From Miscanthus floridulus (lineage: Eukaryota; Streptophyta; Magnoliopsida; Poales; Poaceae): 64,000 nucleotides of DNA. Numbering within the stretch: the first letter of the stretch is position 1; each line of letters starts with the position of its first letter. The translations under genes and the position numbers were made by a program. The stretch is taken from positions 71,593,155 through 71,657,154 of the forward strand of contig NC_089581.1 in assembly GCF_019320115.1 (NCBI RefSeq), given 5' to 3'. Positions 11,394-21,823 of the stretch are shown one piece after another. The notes under the pieces are model-generated. The model had not been told where the DNA came from and ran no database searches. It saw nothing but the letters and a program-made list of their open reading frames with translations.

Positions 11394-12116
11394 TCAACAC
11401 ATATTTGAGAAGTCAAGTATGTTCAATTCATTCCTTAGCTTGCAAAACCTCTTCTCATCAAGTGGCTTGGTGAATATATTGGCAAGTTGATCATGGGTGC
11501 CCACACTTTCAATGCAAATGTCCCCTTTTTGTTGGTGATCTCTTATGAAATGATGGCAGACATCAATGTGCTTTGTTCTTGAATGTTGAACTGGGTTGTT
11601 GGTAAGCTTCACGACACTCTCATTGTCACATAGTAATGGCACTTGTTTGAACTTGATTCTAAAGTCACTCAAAGTAGCCTTCATCCAAAGTAATTGAGCA
11701 CAACAACTACCGTCCGAAATGTACTCCGCTTCGGTGGTTGAAAGTGCTACACTATTTTGCTTCTTTGATGACCAAGACACAAGTGATCTTTTCAATAGTT
11801 GAAATGTGCCTGATGTGCTCTTTCTCTCAACTTTGCATCCCGCATAATCGGAGTCCGAATATCCAATCAACTCAAATCTAGCTCCTTTGGATACCACAAT
11901 CCAACATTTTGTGTATGCTTCAAGTACCTCAATATTCTCTTGGTGGCCTTCAAGTGTCTTTCTCTTGGTGAGGCTAAAAATCTAGCACACATACAGACAC
12001 TAAACATCACATTCGGCCTTGATGCGGTCACATAGAGTAGGCTTCCAATCATAGACCGATACATCTTTTGATCCACCATGTTGCCACTAGCATCACTATA
12101 CAAGCTTCCAATTTTA
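11394..12116 (-). pseudogene. Copia RT C-terminal part and RNase H (first element)
   Basis: Minus-strand reading gives the RT tail (SDASGNMVDQKMYRSMIGSL and CARFLASPRERHLKATKRIL), then RNase H with SDSDYAG, TTEAEYISDGSCCAQLLWMK and LLCDNESVVKL, and the C-terminal DQLANIFTKPLDEKRFCKLR. The RNase H Asp and Glu positions are present. A one-base deletion near 11885, after WYPK, shifts the frame compared with the second element at 38250. The domain is cut at about 12116, where unrelated LTR-like sequence starts; the YVDD active-site half of RT is missing. Confidence 0.88.
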
Positions 12117-12610
12117 TGTAACAACTCAAAAATTTCCAAAAATAAAAGTTGTTCAAAATTCAAAGTTCTACAACTTTGCTTTTATAACTACCCCCTAATT
12201 CGGTCTACATTTTGAAATGAAATTTGGAATTCAAATAGGGGACATTTAAAGAATCTCGCCTTTTCAAATTACTTCAAATTTTTCATAACAACTTTGAAAA
12301 CTCCAAAAACAAACTTTGTATAGCTTGACAAGCTCTACACTTTTGCTTTATGGCTCAACCCCAAAATATGCTTAGATTTTGAAATGGGTTTTCAGGGTAG
12401 GATTTAAATACTGAAAATCAGGGTTTTTGGAAATTCAATTCAATACAAGGGATTTTAACTCAATTCAAGCCATGCGAGTCAACACATATAACATAAAGGT
12501 AAACTTGTTTTAGTGTATGCATATCAAAATTTTCACTAACACATGAATGATGTGCTATGCATATGATGACATGGCAGGTTTTATTATTTAAACACCCGAG
12601 GTGTGACACC
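12117..12610. mobile_element. LTR-like fragment inserted in the Copia RT
   Basis: The segment starts TGTAACAACTCAAAAATTTC and is AT-rich with AAAGTTCTACAACTTT-like blocks that resemble gypsy LTR starts in grasses. It ends near the GTGTGACACC at 12602. No partner LTR was found, so it is a truncated or solo LTR; the lineage is uncertain. Confidence 0.45.
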
Positions 12611-12939
12611 GAGCAAGCCGGGTGGTCCGAGGAGCAGGTTGGTACCCGTGTGTCACCGAGACTAGTGCTAGCGCGCGACTCGCAGCCAGAGGATGCCTCG
12701 CCTGCTGCTCTAGTCGAGGCATCCCGAGCCGAGGGTTGCGGTGACCTGCAGGCCAGGCAGGAGCTAGTTGCGATGACTCTGCCCCCGGCTGAAGTGAGGG
12801 GGCACGGGTCGCACCCTAGTGGTAGTCCTTGCCCTGCAGGCCCACCGACATCGGGTCTTGCCTTTAGAGTCGTGCCGCTTACCTCCCTGTATGTTTTTCT
12901 TTGTTTTTTTGATCTTCTGCTATTGAGCCTTTTTGGAGT

Positions 12940-14963
12940 ATGACTTACCTACACTTTTTTGTCAGTGGTCGGGCGATGATAGGGTTGAGCATCGCCCCAA
13001 CTCCCGTGCAGGAGGTTTGGAGGCCCACCCTGCAGCGCGTCATGGTGAGCGATGGGGGGAACAGGGTGGTAGCGGTGAACCCTTCCCTTCCAGGGGTGGC
13101 GCCCCCCGAGTCGGTTGCTAGTACGGTGGCGGCGGCGTCGACATTGGCGGCGATCCCAGTGCTGACAGCGGAGGTTGCGTTGGAGGTGACTCTTGTGGCC
13201 TCTCCTCCACCAGCTGAGGTAGAAGAGGAGAGGGAGACCGAGTTCTCTACCTCGCAAGGTGGAAGGTTGCACGGCTCACCCTCACGGTCGGAGCTAAAGG
13301 CGTTGGGGGGAGACACGGCTGGGATGGAGTCAGAACACCTGACGGTGGCCCACGCAACCGAGGTGGTGGAGATCCCATACGATGACAAGGCGGGTGACAT
13401 GGTGGAGCTACCGATGTCGTTGTGGGAGCTAGCGGTGGTTCAGTCAGAGGCTAGGCCCTCCGACATGCTACCGAAGGGTGACCTGGAGTGGCCCTACCCC
13501 GAGGACCTAGCAAAGGTGTGGTTCGTCCTTTGGGATTCCCAGGAGTGTCAGCTCTAGGACATCCTTAGGGGGAAAGGACTTGCCACGGTGTCCAAACTTG
13601 CCAACCTATCGGAGAAGCTCGAGGATGCCCAGGAGCAGGTTAAGTCCGCCCAGCAGTTAGTCCAGGTCGACCTGCAACTTGCTGTGGCGGTGAGTTTCTC
13701 GTATTTGTTCTTGACTTCTAAGTCTCTTATTGGTTTCCTCAGCATGCTTGTTTTTTATTTTCGTAGGGTCTGAAGGAGATGTCGTCCCACAAGTCCCGCT
13801 TCCTCTGGATGGAGCATGCCTGGGTGGCTAAGCTCGAGCATCAGCTAGAGTCCGCCCGCCATGATTCCTAGGACTGGGCAACCGAGGTGATCATGGTGCG
13901 GGCGGAGGAGCAGCGTGCAACAGAGCGGGCGACCGCCACCGAGCGGGGGCTTGAGGCGGTGAAGGCTCGACAGGCGGAGACTGAGGTGGGGTTGCGGACA
14001 TCCCTGGTGGACACCAATGCGGCTCTCCAAAAATCCCTGGAGACCCTTGAGTCAGAGCAGAGCGCCTTGGTGTCAGAGCGGAATGCCCTGGAGTTGGCGC
14101 AAAAGGCCCTAGAGTCATAGCGAAAGGCCCGATCAGAGGTAGACTAGGAAGTACTCGTGCTTTAGGGCCGGGTGATGGGGACAGAGGAGGCGAGTGCCCA
14201 GCTGCACGAGCAGGTGGCCCAGCAGGCAGAGGAGTTCTCCACCTTTGAGAACTTTCGCCTTGGTACGTACCTTTTCTATTGTTCATCGCTTTGGTTTCTT
14301 CCTTCAGCCTGTTTCTGAGCTTGTCGCCCTTCTTCCAGAGCTAGGCAGAAAGGTGAAGTCGTTGGAGCGGGACCTAGAGACGGTTAAGGCAACTTTTGGC
14401 CAGAATGCAGAGGAGCTGGCCAAGTCCCGTGAAGAGCATCGTGCTCTTGAGGGAGAACTTGACCAGATCTATAATGTTGCCCAGCTAGTTGTCTTGAAGG
14501 TCTTCGGTTGGTGCCAAGTACTAGCGCGCCTGCTTTCCAGCTGGCGGAGGTCCCAGATGTGGTCCAGGATCTTATCACAAGTGGGCTATTCTATAGAGCA
14601 TTGGGGGTGTTGACCTCGGTGGCGACGTACCACCCGAACCTAGACTTCGCCACTATCTGTAGCGGGTATGCTAATGGCTTGAGCACAGAGGACATCCAAA
14701 TGCTCAGGGAGAGCTTACTGCCGCATGTAAGGTTGGTGGTAGAGCAAGTCTCTATGTAGTGGGTGATGGACGTCCACTGTGAAGACATGGCCAGAACCAT
14801 GTGTCGGGAGGACGTCACCCAACCTGCGAATGGTACGGAGCCTGGGTCAGAGGTGGACATCACCCCGACTTCGATCGAGCCGAATGTTGTTCCACCGGGG
14901 AGTGAGCAGCCCGCGCCTTCGCCGGTCGTACCGACAGCAGATGCCGCCAAGCTGCCCCAATAG
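12940..14963 (+). pseudogene. Antisense coiled-coil ORF of the Tat-like element
   Basis: Plus-strand pieces read as an Ala/Val-rich N-terminal part (12940-13557) ending in a W-rich block (LEWPYPEDLAKVWFVLWDSQ). A long coiled coil follows (13588-14240; heptad-like EKLEDAQEQVKSAQQLV and ALQKSLETLESEQSALVSER) and continues at 14330-14500 (ELGRKVKSLERDLETVK). The C-terminal part is helical then Pro-rich (about 14530-14963). T-rich stretches with GT/AG borders near 13690-13765 and 14260-14335 look like introns. In-frame TAG codons near 13556, 13869, 14118 and 14163 stand where CAG is expected. Its function is unknown; it is not a recognisable gag or pol. Confidence 0.6.
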
Positions 14964-15599
14964 TTTGTGAAGTATAAGAAGTTTAGTAGATGTAAAGAGA
15001 TTAAATTCATGGGGGAGCCCCCGTGTAAATGTTCTTGTGTACTTAATGACTATAGTCAGATTCATTTTTTGTGATGGAGTCACTCCGTTCGGGGAAGCTT
15101 GTCCCTTTCGTTCCTTAGTTTTCCCTTAGCATAATTTTGTTTTTTATTCTTTGCTTCCCGTACTTGCCCGTTCTTCCCTTAGGCTACAACCTTGGGAGTT
15201 TGGGGCGTGGCCCGCGAGGCTCAGCTGCTCGTAACCATAGGAAAGGCGGGGTGCGATCGGTCGGAATATTTTAAAGCAAAGCTACGTAAGGCAAATTAAA
15301 GGAACGAACTATCCTTTTGTTTGGGTAAGAAGGAGTTTGACCATATGATAGTAAACAAAAAAGAGAGGTAGTAGTGTACCCTCATGGAGCCTCCGAGCAA
15401 CCCAGGCCAAAAAGTGTTTGGGTTAGGGTGCTTTTATAGGAGCAAACGCTAAGTGAGCAATGGTAAGACTAAAATTTAGGGGAAGAAAAAACGACATAGC
15501 TATTCCAAGCATTTGGTGAGAATGTCGTCGTTGTCGTCCTTCAGTCGGTAGATGCCTGATCAGATCACTTCAACCTTTAGTCATCCAAATCCTTGTCCG

Positions 15600-17245
15600 C
15601 TATGCCCCTTCCTTGGATGTTGCTTCTACGCCTTTTTCTTCCTTTGGCCCGCCGGCATGTCGCAGAAGGCGCTTGAGGAGCTCGTAGTCCTTGTAGAGGT
15701 GTTTGATGGGGTAGGCGTGGTTGGTGCATGGGCTCTCCATGAGCTCGTGGAAGTAGGCCAGAGGGTCCTGCTGGGTCTGCTTGCCCATGTGATTAGCTGT
15801 GGCGACCAACGCGGAGTTGGCCGGTCGGCAGTGATCTTTTCTATTCTTTTTCCCCTTCTACGTGGAGGGGCCCTCGTCCTAATCCTAGCGCTTGGCCTTG
15901 TCTTTGCCTCAGCCTCCATTGGAGCACGGTGGGAGCAGAGCTCGCTGGAGGCATTGGGCAAAGGTCCGTGGTCCTGGGCCATCTGGGCTGGGACTTTGGT
16001 CGCTGCTACGAGTGTCTTGGTTTGGCCTGAGCCGCTTGTGTATAGATGGACGATGTGGAGCGGTCATCAAGTCAAGACAAGGTGTCGATGTGGCCTCTTG
16101 TGCTGCGCTTGGCGGTTGTAGTGGTGAGCAGGTGGAGCGACTCGTCTGTTGCATCCCCATTCCTCTAGTGGGGAGTGAGGCCGCAAGTTGGTGTCGCGAT
16201 ACAGAGCTCTTCGCTTGTTGAATGACGGCGGTCTCCACTAGTGCCTGGAGGTTATGGTGGATCACTTGCTCCTGAGGGTCGTTTAGCTCGGGCAGGCCGT
16301 GCAGAAGCATTGCCATAGCGGTGATGTTCTGATTGGCCTAGGCAAACTATGGGGGATCGTTCCCCCTATCCATGGTGTTGCGCTGGACCCGATGGGCGCG
16401 ACCCCGGGCGCTGCTCACCGGTCTATGCGCATGGGGAGCAGTGTAGTGCACCGAGCGCGCTGGCGTAGTCGGTGGCTGGTGCAGTCACTGTTGTCGTAGT
16501 TCCTCGCCATGCTCCCGTGAGAGCATAAGGGTCTCCACATGAGGGTCCAGAGGGTGTGAGTCTGCAAGGACTCTGTTACCACCGGTGGCTGTCCCAGAGT
16601 GTCCGCCATAGTGCACTCCCAGGACGGACGGTGGTGGGGCACCACGTCACCGATGCTAGAGCTGTCACTCTCAACATCGTCGTCCATGAGGTCGAGGAAA
16701 CAGGTGGGAGCATAGCTCACCATCCCCATGAATTTGGACATGAGTGGGGGAGGCACCGACATCCTTCGGAGCCCATGGGCATACGCATCCATGGGAGACG
16801 TGAGGCCATAGGGGAACCGGTCGTATGGCGGTTGCTGTGGGGACAACGGGGTCCCTTCGGATAATCGGTGGAAGATAGAGAATAGCAAGTAAATAATAGT
16901 ATGTATGTTACTCATAGTGGGGTTTGAGCAGAGAGTTTGCTTGGAATGAAGCGTGGATTCTGCGTCGTCGAAGTCATGCGTTCCGGAGTCGATGGAGGGC
17001 GCCCCTCCGACGGGTGTCGGAATGAGTGCCTCCTCACGGAGGTGTTGTACACCAATCCGGTCGGCAACGAAGTCTAGGCTTCTGAGGAGGAAGGCCTTGG
17101 ATGGCTCGAAGACAGGTGGAACCCACATCCCAATAGGTGGGAGCGCGGGAAACTCTAGTGAGCCGAAGCGAATCGTATCGCCAGAGCCCGCCATGGTGAA
17201 GGTGGCGAAAAAGTGGGCCATTCGATGACCAAAAAGTGTTGACCG
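15600..17245 (-). pseudogene. gag-like region of the Tat-like gypsy element
   Basis: Minus-strand reading starts close to the primer-binding site with MAHFFATFTMAGSGDTIRFG (near 17220), then EPSKAFLLRSLDFVADRIGV and a glycine/serine-rich acidic tract. A later part reads VIHHNLQALVETAVIQQAKS (near 16270) and RSSDQSPSPDGPGPRTFAQC (near 15985). These blocks match the layout of grass gypsy gag polyproteins. Several frameshifts and stops interrupt it. No CCHC knuckle, protease or RT follows before the antisense ORF. The 14964-15599 interval has no recognisable content apart from a CCCCCGTG-bearing A/T-rich stretch. Confidence 0.6.
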
Positions 17246-17278
17246 TACAACGTCTTCCCCACGGACGGCGCCAACTAT

Positions 17279-18545
17279 TGGTGCAAAAAGTGACCAATAA
17301 GTAAATATTTGTAGTTTTGTCATATGTTGTGATCAGAGATGGCCTAGCACTCAATGACACTGGGTTTATATTGGTTCAGGCAATATGCCCTTCGTCTAGT
17401 TTGAGTCGGTCGGTGACTTTATTCCTGAGCCCAGGTGCTCAAAGTTTGCAGTGGGGTTACAAACAAGAAGGAGAAAGATGGGGGGTACAAGAGGTCCGGT
17501 CGGACTCTGGTCAGAAGGGCCGAGAGCGACAGAAGCTCCGCTATGAGCTAAGTGTCCAAGTGTGTGCTTGAGGTTCAAACCTGGTGGTTCTATGGTTGTG
17601 AACTAGTAAACTTGATCGATCTAATGAATCTAGAATGACTTGAATTTTTGGGAGAGAGTGCATCCCCTTTTATAGACAAAGGGGATGGCCTTACAAGTGA
17701 GGGGGGGGGAGAGTACGTATGCTTCTAAGCCTTGTCGCCCAAGCTGACGGGTATAGGATGATGGTAGGCTCCCACAACACTGTTGAATGTTAGATGCACA
17801 TGGGGGGTGGTGTTGTTTTCTTTGGGTATGGCAGACGTCGGCGCCTGCTACACTGTTGATACCTGGAGGCATGCAATGGGTTTTTACCATGTTCGTCCGG
17901 TATGGTAAAAGCCAGCGCCCACAACACTATCGATGCCCAGAGGCATGTGGGGGGGGGGCCTCACCATATGGGAGTTAATAGCACACAATACTGTAGGGAA
18001 AATGTCGGTGCCTACAACACTATTTGTGTCAGGGAGGTTGCAGAGTACTGTTTCTATAGGTGTACAGGGTATGGTCCCTAGTATCATGGTTTTGACTTGT
18101 GCACCTTGTCTTGCTTTCTCCGTTTGTTCCCTGGTCCTTTCTAAGTGGGCGTCCCCGGTCAGTTGGTCCCAGTCAGCTCTGATTGCGCCAGTCGGAGAAG
18201 AGCAGTGAGCAGGGTTTTTGCATACCCTGGTCAGAGATGTGGGGTCTGAGTCAGAAGTGGTGCTCTAGCTAGGCCTTCTGGTTGAAGAGGCCGTCCAGAG
18301 GCGGGCTAGAGACCGAAGCGAGCGCTCCAGTCGGAGAGGCCATCTGGAGGCGGGCTGGAGACCGAAGTGAGTGCTTTGGTCGGAGCTCCTCCTCCTCGGC
18401 TAGACCTTCCGGTCAGTGATTGGACTGCCCTTCTGGCCTGCTATTTAGATACTTGGGCTGGCCCATGAGTTGCACATTGTCCGCTTGGGCCGGGCCTTTG
18501 TTGGGAAGCGGGTCCACGAGGGACCCCGGGTTTATGAACCCGACA
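17279..18545 (-). repeat. 5' LTR of the Tat-like element
   Basis: The LTR reads TGGTGCAAAAAGTGACC...GGGTTTATGAACCCGACA on the plus strand and adjoins the primer-binding region on its left. It holds imperfect repeats of the type GCGCCCACAACACT (17768, 17839, 17912 and 18007) and a 49 bp tandem duplication starting at 18287 and 18336 (GAGGCCnTCnnGAGGCGGGCT). The Copia integrase frame resumes immediately at 18546. Confidence 0.65.
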
Positions 18546-19680
18546 CAACCAAAAACCCAAAAATATGCAATGTTGGGCTTTCTTCCATTCAAGAGCTCAT
18601 ATGGTGTCTTCTCCATCATGGGGTGACAATAGAGTCAATTGCTATAGTAGCAAGCCATGTTGATTGCTTCAGCCCAAAATGAATGACTCATGTTGTATTC
18701 ACTCAACATTGATCTTGCCATGTCAATCAAGATTCTATTTTTCCTCTCAACTAGTCCATTTGATTGTGGAGTGTACTTGGCTAAGAATTGATGTCTAATC
18801 CCAAACTCGTCACACAAATCATCAACTCTTGTATTCTTGAATTCGCTTCCATTGTCACTTCTTACTTTCTTGATGGTTGTTTCAAACTCATTGTGTATTC
18901 TCTTGATGAAAGTCTTGAAGGTTGCAAACACATCACTCTTGTCAACAAGAAAGAACACCCATGTATATCTAGTGAAATCATCCACAATCACAAATCTATA
19001 TTTGTTTCCACTAATGATAGTGTAAGTAGTTGGTCCAAACAAATCCATGTGCAACAACTCAAATGCCTTAGATGTACTTATCATGCTCTTCTTAGGATGT
19101 GTGTTGCCAACTTGCTTTCTGGCTTGACATGCACTACAAAGCTTATCCTTCTCAAATGTGACATCTTTCAAGCCTCTAACTAGATCATGCTTAATCAACT
19201 TGTTCAATTATTTCTTTCCAACATGACCAAGCCTTCTATTCCATAACCAACCCATGCTAGACTTAGTGAACAAACATGTTGACAATTGAGCTTCTCTAGC
19301 GTTGAAATCAACCAGGTATAGATTTTCATATCTAAATCCCTTGAATATCAAGTTAGAACCATCTACATTTATGATCTCTACATCATCAACTCCAAATATG
19401 CACTTGGAACCAAGATCACAAAGTTGAGCTACAGACAATAGATTGAAGTTCAAGCTCTCTACTAGTAGCACATTGGAAATGCTCAAGTTATTGGATATTG
19501 CAATCTTACCAAGCCCTTTGACCTTGCCTTTGCCATTATCACCAAATGTGACACTATCAATCCCATTGCTATCATTTTCATTGATAGAATTGAACATTCT
19601 TTGATCACCGGTCATGTGTTGTGTGCATCCACTATCAAGCACCCAATGCCTTCCTCCAGCTTTGTAATTGACCTACAAAA
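18546..19680 (-). pseudogene. Copia protease and integrase region (first element)
   Basis: Minus-strand reading gives the protease motif LDSGCTQHMTGD (19642 onward; D-S-G active site). The pre-integrase zinc region follows (RRLGHVGKK, LCSACQARKQVGNTHPKK). The integrase core shows the D-D-E residues in LLHMDLFGP, KVRSDNGSEFKN and PQSNGLVERKNR (about 18730-19110). A stop between 19207 and 19208 splits the zinc region. The frame then runs into MEKTPYELLNGRKPNIAYFW and is cut at 18546 by the gypsy LTR. The order protease-integrase before RT is the Copia order. Confidence 0.92.
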
Positions 19681-21682
19681 GAAGATCAATTCTTTTTAGG
19701 TATCCAAACTTACTTGGGTCCTTGAAGGTTAGTTACCAAGGTCTTTAGTACCCAAATGGCCTTCTTCTTTGGGCCCACAATTGGTGTACCAATGAACTTA
19801 GCCTTCACACCATTGACACTCTTAACAAGCATATAACAAGAATCAAATCTAATTAAGGATACATTAGGTTGCTTGTTCTTGTTTGTCTTCCAATATTGCT
19901 CTATATGCCCAACTTGCTTGTATCTATTGCAAAACTGACCATTGCCCTACACAAAGCTAGCTTTGGGAGTGACAAAGGCCGCCTTGACTTTCTTGGGGGT
20001 ATAGCCTAATCCCTCTTTATTGAGAGAAAACCTTGGCTACCCAAGCACTTTAGCAAGCGAGCATCTCCACCATAGGCATTGCCTAAGGCATGAGTAAGCT
20101 CGTTCACCTCCTTCTTGAGGGTCTCATTTTCCACCATTAGTGAGGCATCACAATTGAAACCATCACTCAAAGATAAAGTAGTAGTGGTGGTGCTATAAGA
20201 GGGGTTAGTGGGAGCAACAACAATTGGTTTATAAAAAGATTCCTCAAGAATATCACATGTTAGTCCCACATCACATGACACAATCACTTGCTCCTTCTTG
20301 GCTTCTTCCTCCTTGACTTGCTTGAGGAGAGGGGAGTGAGCCTTTTCAAGCTTAGAGTGAGCTTTGCCAAGCATCTCATGTTCTTCCCTTAGACTCTTAT
20401 GAGGCATTTAGCTCATCAAAGGATTGCTCAAGAGATTTGATCTTCTTAAGTAATTCTTTGCACTCCTTTCTCTTCATCTCAAAGCAAGTGTGCACTTGCT
20501 CACACATGTCCATGAGCTCCTCCTTGGTGTACTCCTCATCATCACTCCTACAATCATCACTTTCACAATCATCATCACTCACATTATATTTTACCTTGGT
20601 AGGCTTTGTCATGAGGCATGTCGATGGAGTGCCGAAGATAGAAGGCTTGTTGTTGATGGCGATGCTTGCTAGTGCTTTCTTGATGGATTTCTTGCCATCA
20701 TCACTAGAGTCATCACTATCCAAAGAGCCATCACTATCCCATGTCACCACATAGCCTCCAGCCTTCTTTTTCTTTTGGAAGGTCATCTTCTTTTCCTTCT
20801 TTTCCTTCTTCTCCTTCTTGTGCTTCTTCTTCTCATCCTCATCATTGTCACTATTGTAGGGACAATCCACTACAACACAATCTAGGCTCTTGCACTTGTA
20901 GCATCTCCTCACATACTCTTTGCTCTTATTGTTGTCTCTTCTCTTTCTTGCACCATAGCCCTTCTTTATGAATCTTCCAAACTTGTACACAAAGAGAGCC
21001 ATGGCTTCATCATCAATGCCACTAGCATCATCATCATCACTTGATTCATCTTTCTTGGACTTACCCTTGTTCTTGGATGATGAGCTAGCCTCGAATGCTG
21101 CACTTTTCTTCTTCTTGTCTTCATCTTCCTTCTTGTCATCCTTGTCAACCCCTCCCTTTCCACATGGTATGTCTCTTGTGTCATGACATCATCTAGTACT
21201 TGGTTAGGGGTGAGTTGCTTCAATCCTCCTCTAATGATGATAAACCTCAATGTCTCAAATCTAGGAGGTAAGCACATCAAGAACCGATGAGAGACATCAT
21301 CATCATTGATCTTTTCTCCCAAAGCCTTCAAATCATTGACAATTACTTACAATCTATGGAACACCTCTGGAATGCTCTCATCATCCTTCATCTTGAAGCT
21401 TGTCAACTTGTCCTTGAGGATGTAGAGCTTGGCACTCTTCACTGCCGGTGTGCCCTCATATGTTTCTTCCAATCTCTTCCACACCTCACTAACTCTCTCA
21501 TAATCATTGATTTGCTCAAACACCTTGGAATCAATGGCATTGTAGATGGTGTTTAGAGCCATTATATTGCATTGCTTGTTGGCCTTGTCATTGCTAGTGA
21601 GATTGTCCGGATCAAGAATTGCAAAGTCACTCTCGATCACATCCCACACTTGGTCATTAATTGAACCAAGATACATCTTCAT
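19681..21682 (-). pseudogene. Copia gag (first element)
   Basis: Minus-strand pieces: a capsid-like region starting MKMYLGSINDQVWDVIESD (21682), with SEVWKRLEETYEGTPAVKSA and, after a frame shift near 21335, CLPPRFETLRFIIIRGGLKQ. A nucleocapsid part follows with a variant knuckle RRCYKCKSLDCVVVDCPY (about 20900) and a long Lys/Asp/Ser-rich tail. From 20407 to 20006 the sequence is Glu/Lys-rich and probably coiled (KSLREEHEMLGKAHSKLEKA). The knuckle has Cys-Cys and a final Cys but lacks the usual Gly-His, so RNA binding may be altered. Several frameshifts make it non-functional. Confidence 0.8.
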
Positions 21683-21823
21683 CTTTCTCTTCTAATAGTC
21701 ATAGCATGTACCATCAAAGAACAGTGATTTGCCCCCCACATGGTTTAAAATAATTTAAGCCATGTTTTGACACCGAGGTTGTTAAGCCTTCAATCATACA
21801 GTGACCACGGCTCCGATACCATT
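21683..21823 (-). other. Copia leader with primer-binding site
   Basis: Just inside the 5' LTR, the minus strand reads TGGTATCGGAGCC (21811-21823), nearly the standard initiator-tRNA-Met binding site TGGTATCAGAGCC. The remaining short leader runs to the gag ATG at 21682. Confidence 0.85.

Larger units (their letters stand above)
12611..18545 (-). mobile_element. Truncated Tat-like Ty3/gypsy element inside the Copia element
   Basis: On the minus strand the order is LTR (17279-18545), a primer-binding region TTGGCGCCGTCCGTGGGG (about 17256-17275), gag (about 15600-17240), and then an ORF in the opposite direction (12940-14963). An antisense ORF between pol and the 3' LTR is known in Tat-lineage elements (Retand, Grande). 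Here pol is not visible at all: only about 600 bp separate the gag tail from the antisense ORF. The 3' LTR is also not found. This fits a non-autonomous or deleted derivative. Confidence 0.65.

Noticed and set aside
14964..15599. Possible remaining pol segment of the Tat-like element
   Set aside because: No RT or integrase motif could be found in any frame; the stretch is AT-rich and broken by stops.
18788..19183. Plus-strand open frame of 131 codons
   Set aside because: It is the opposite strand of the clear Copia integrase domain.
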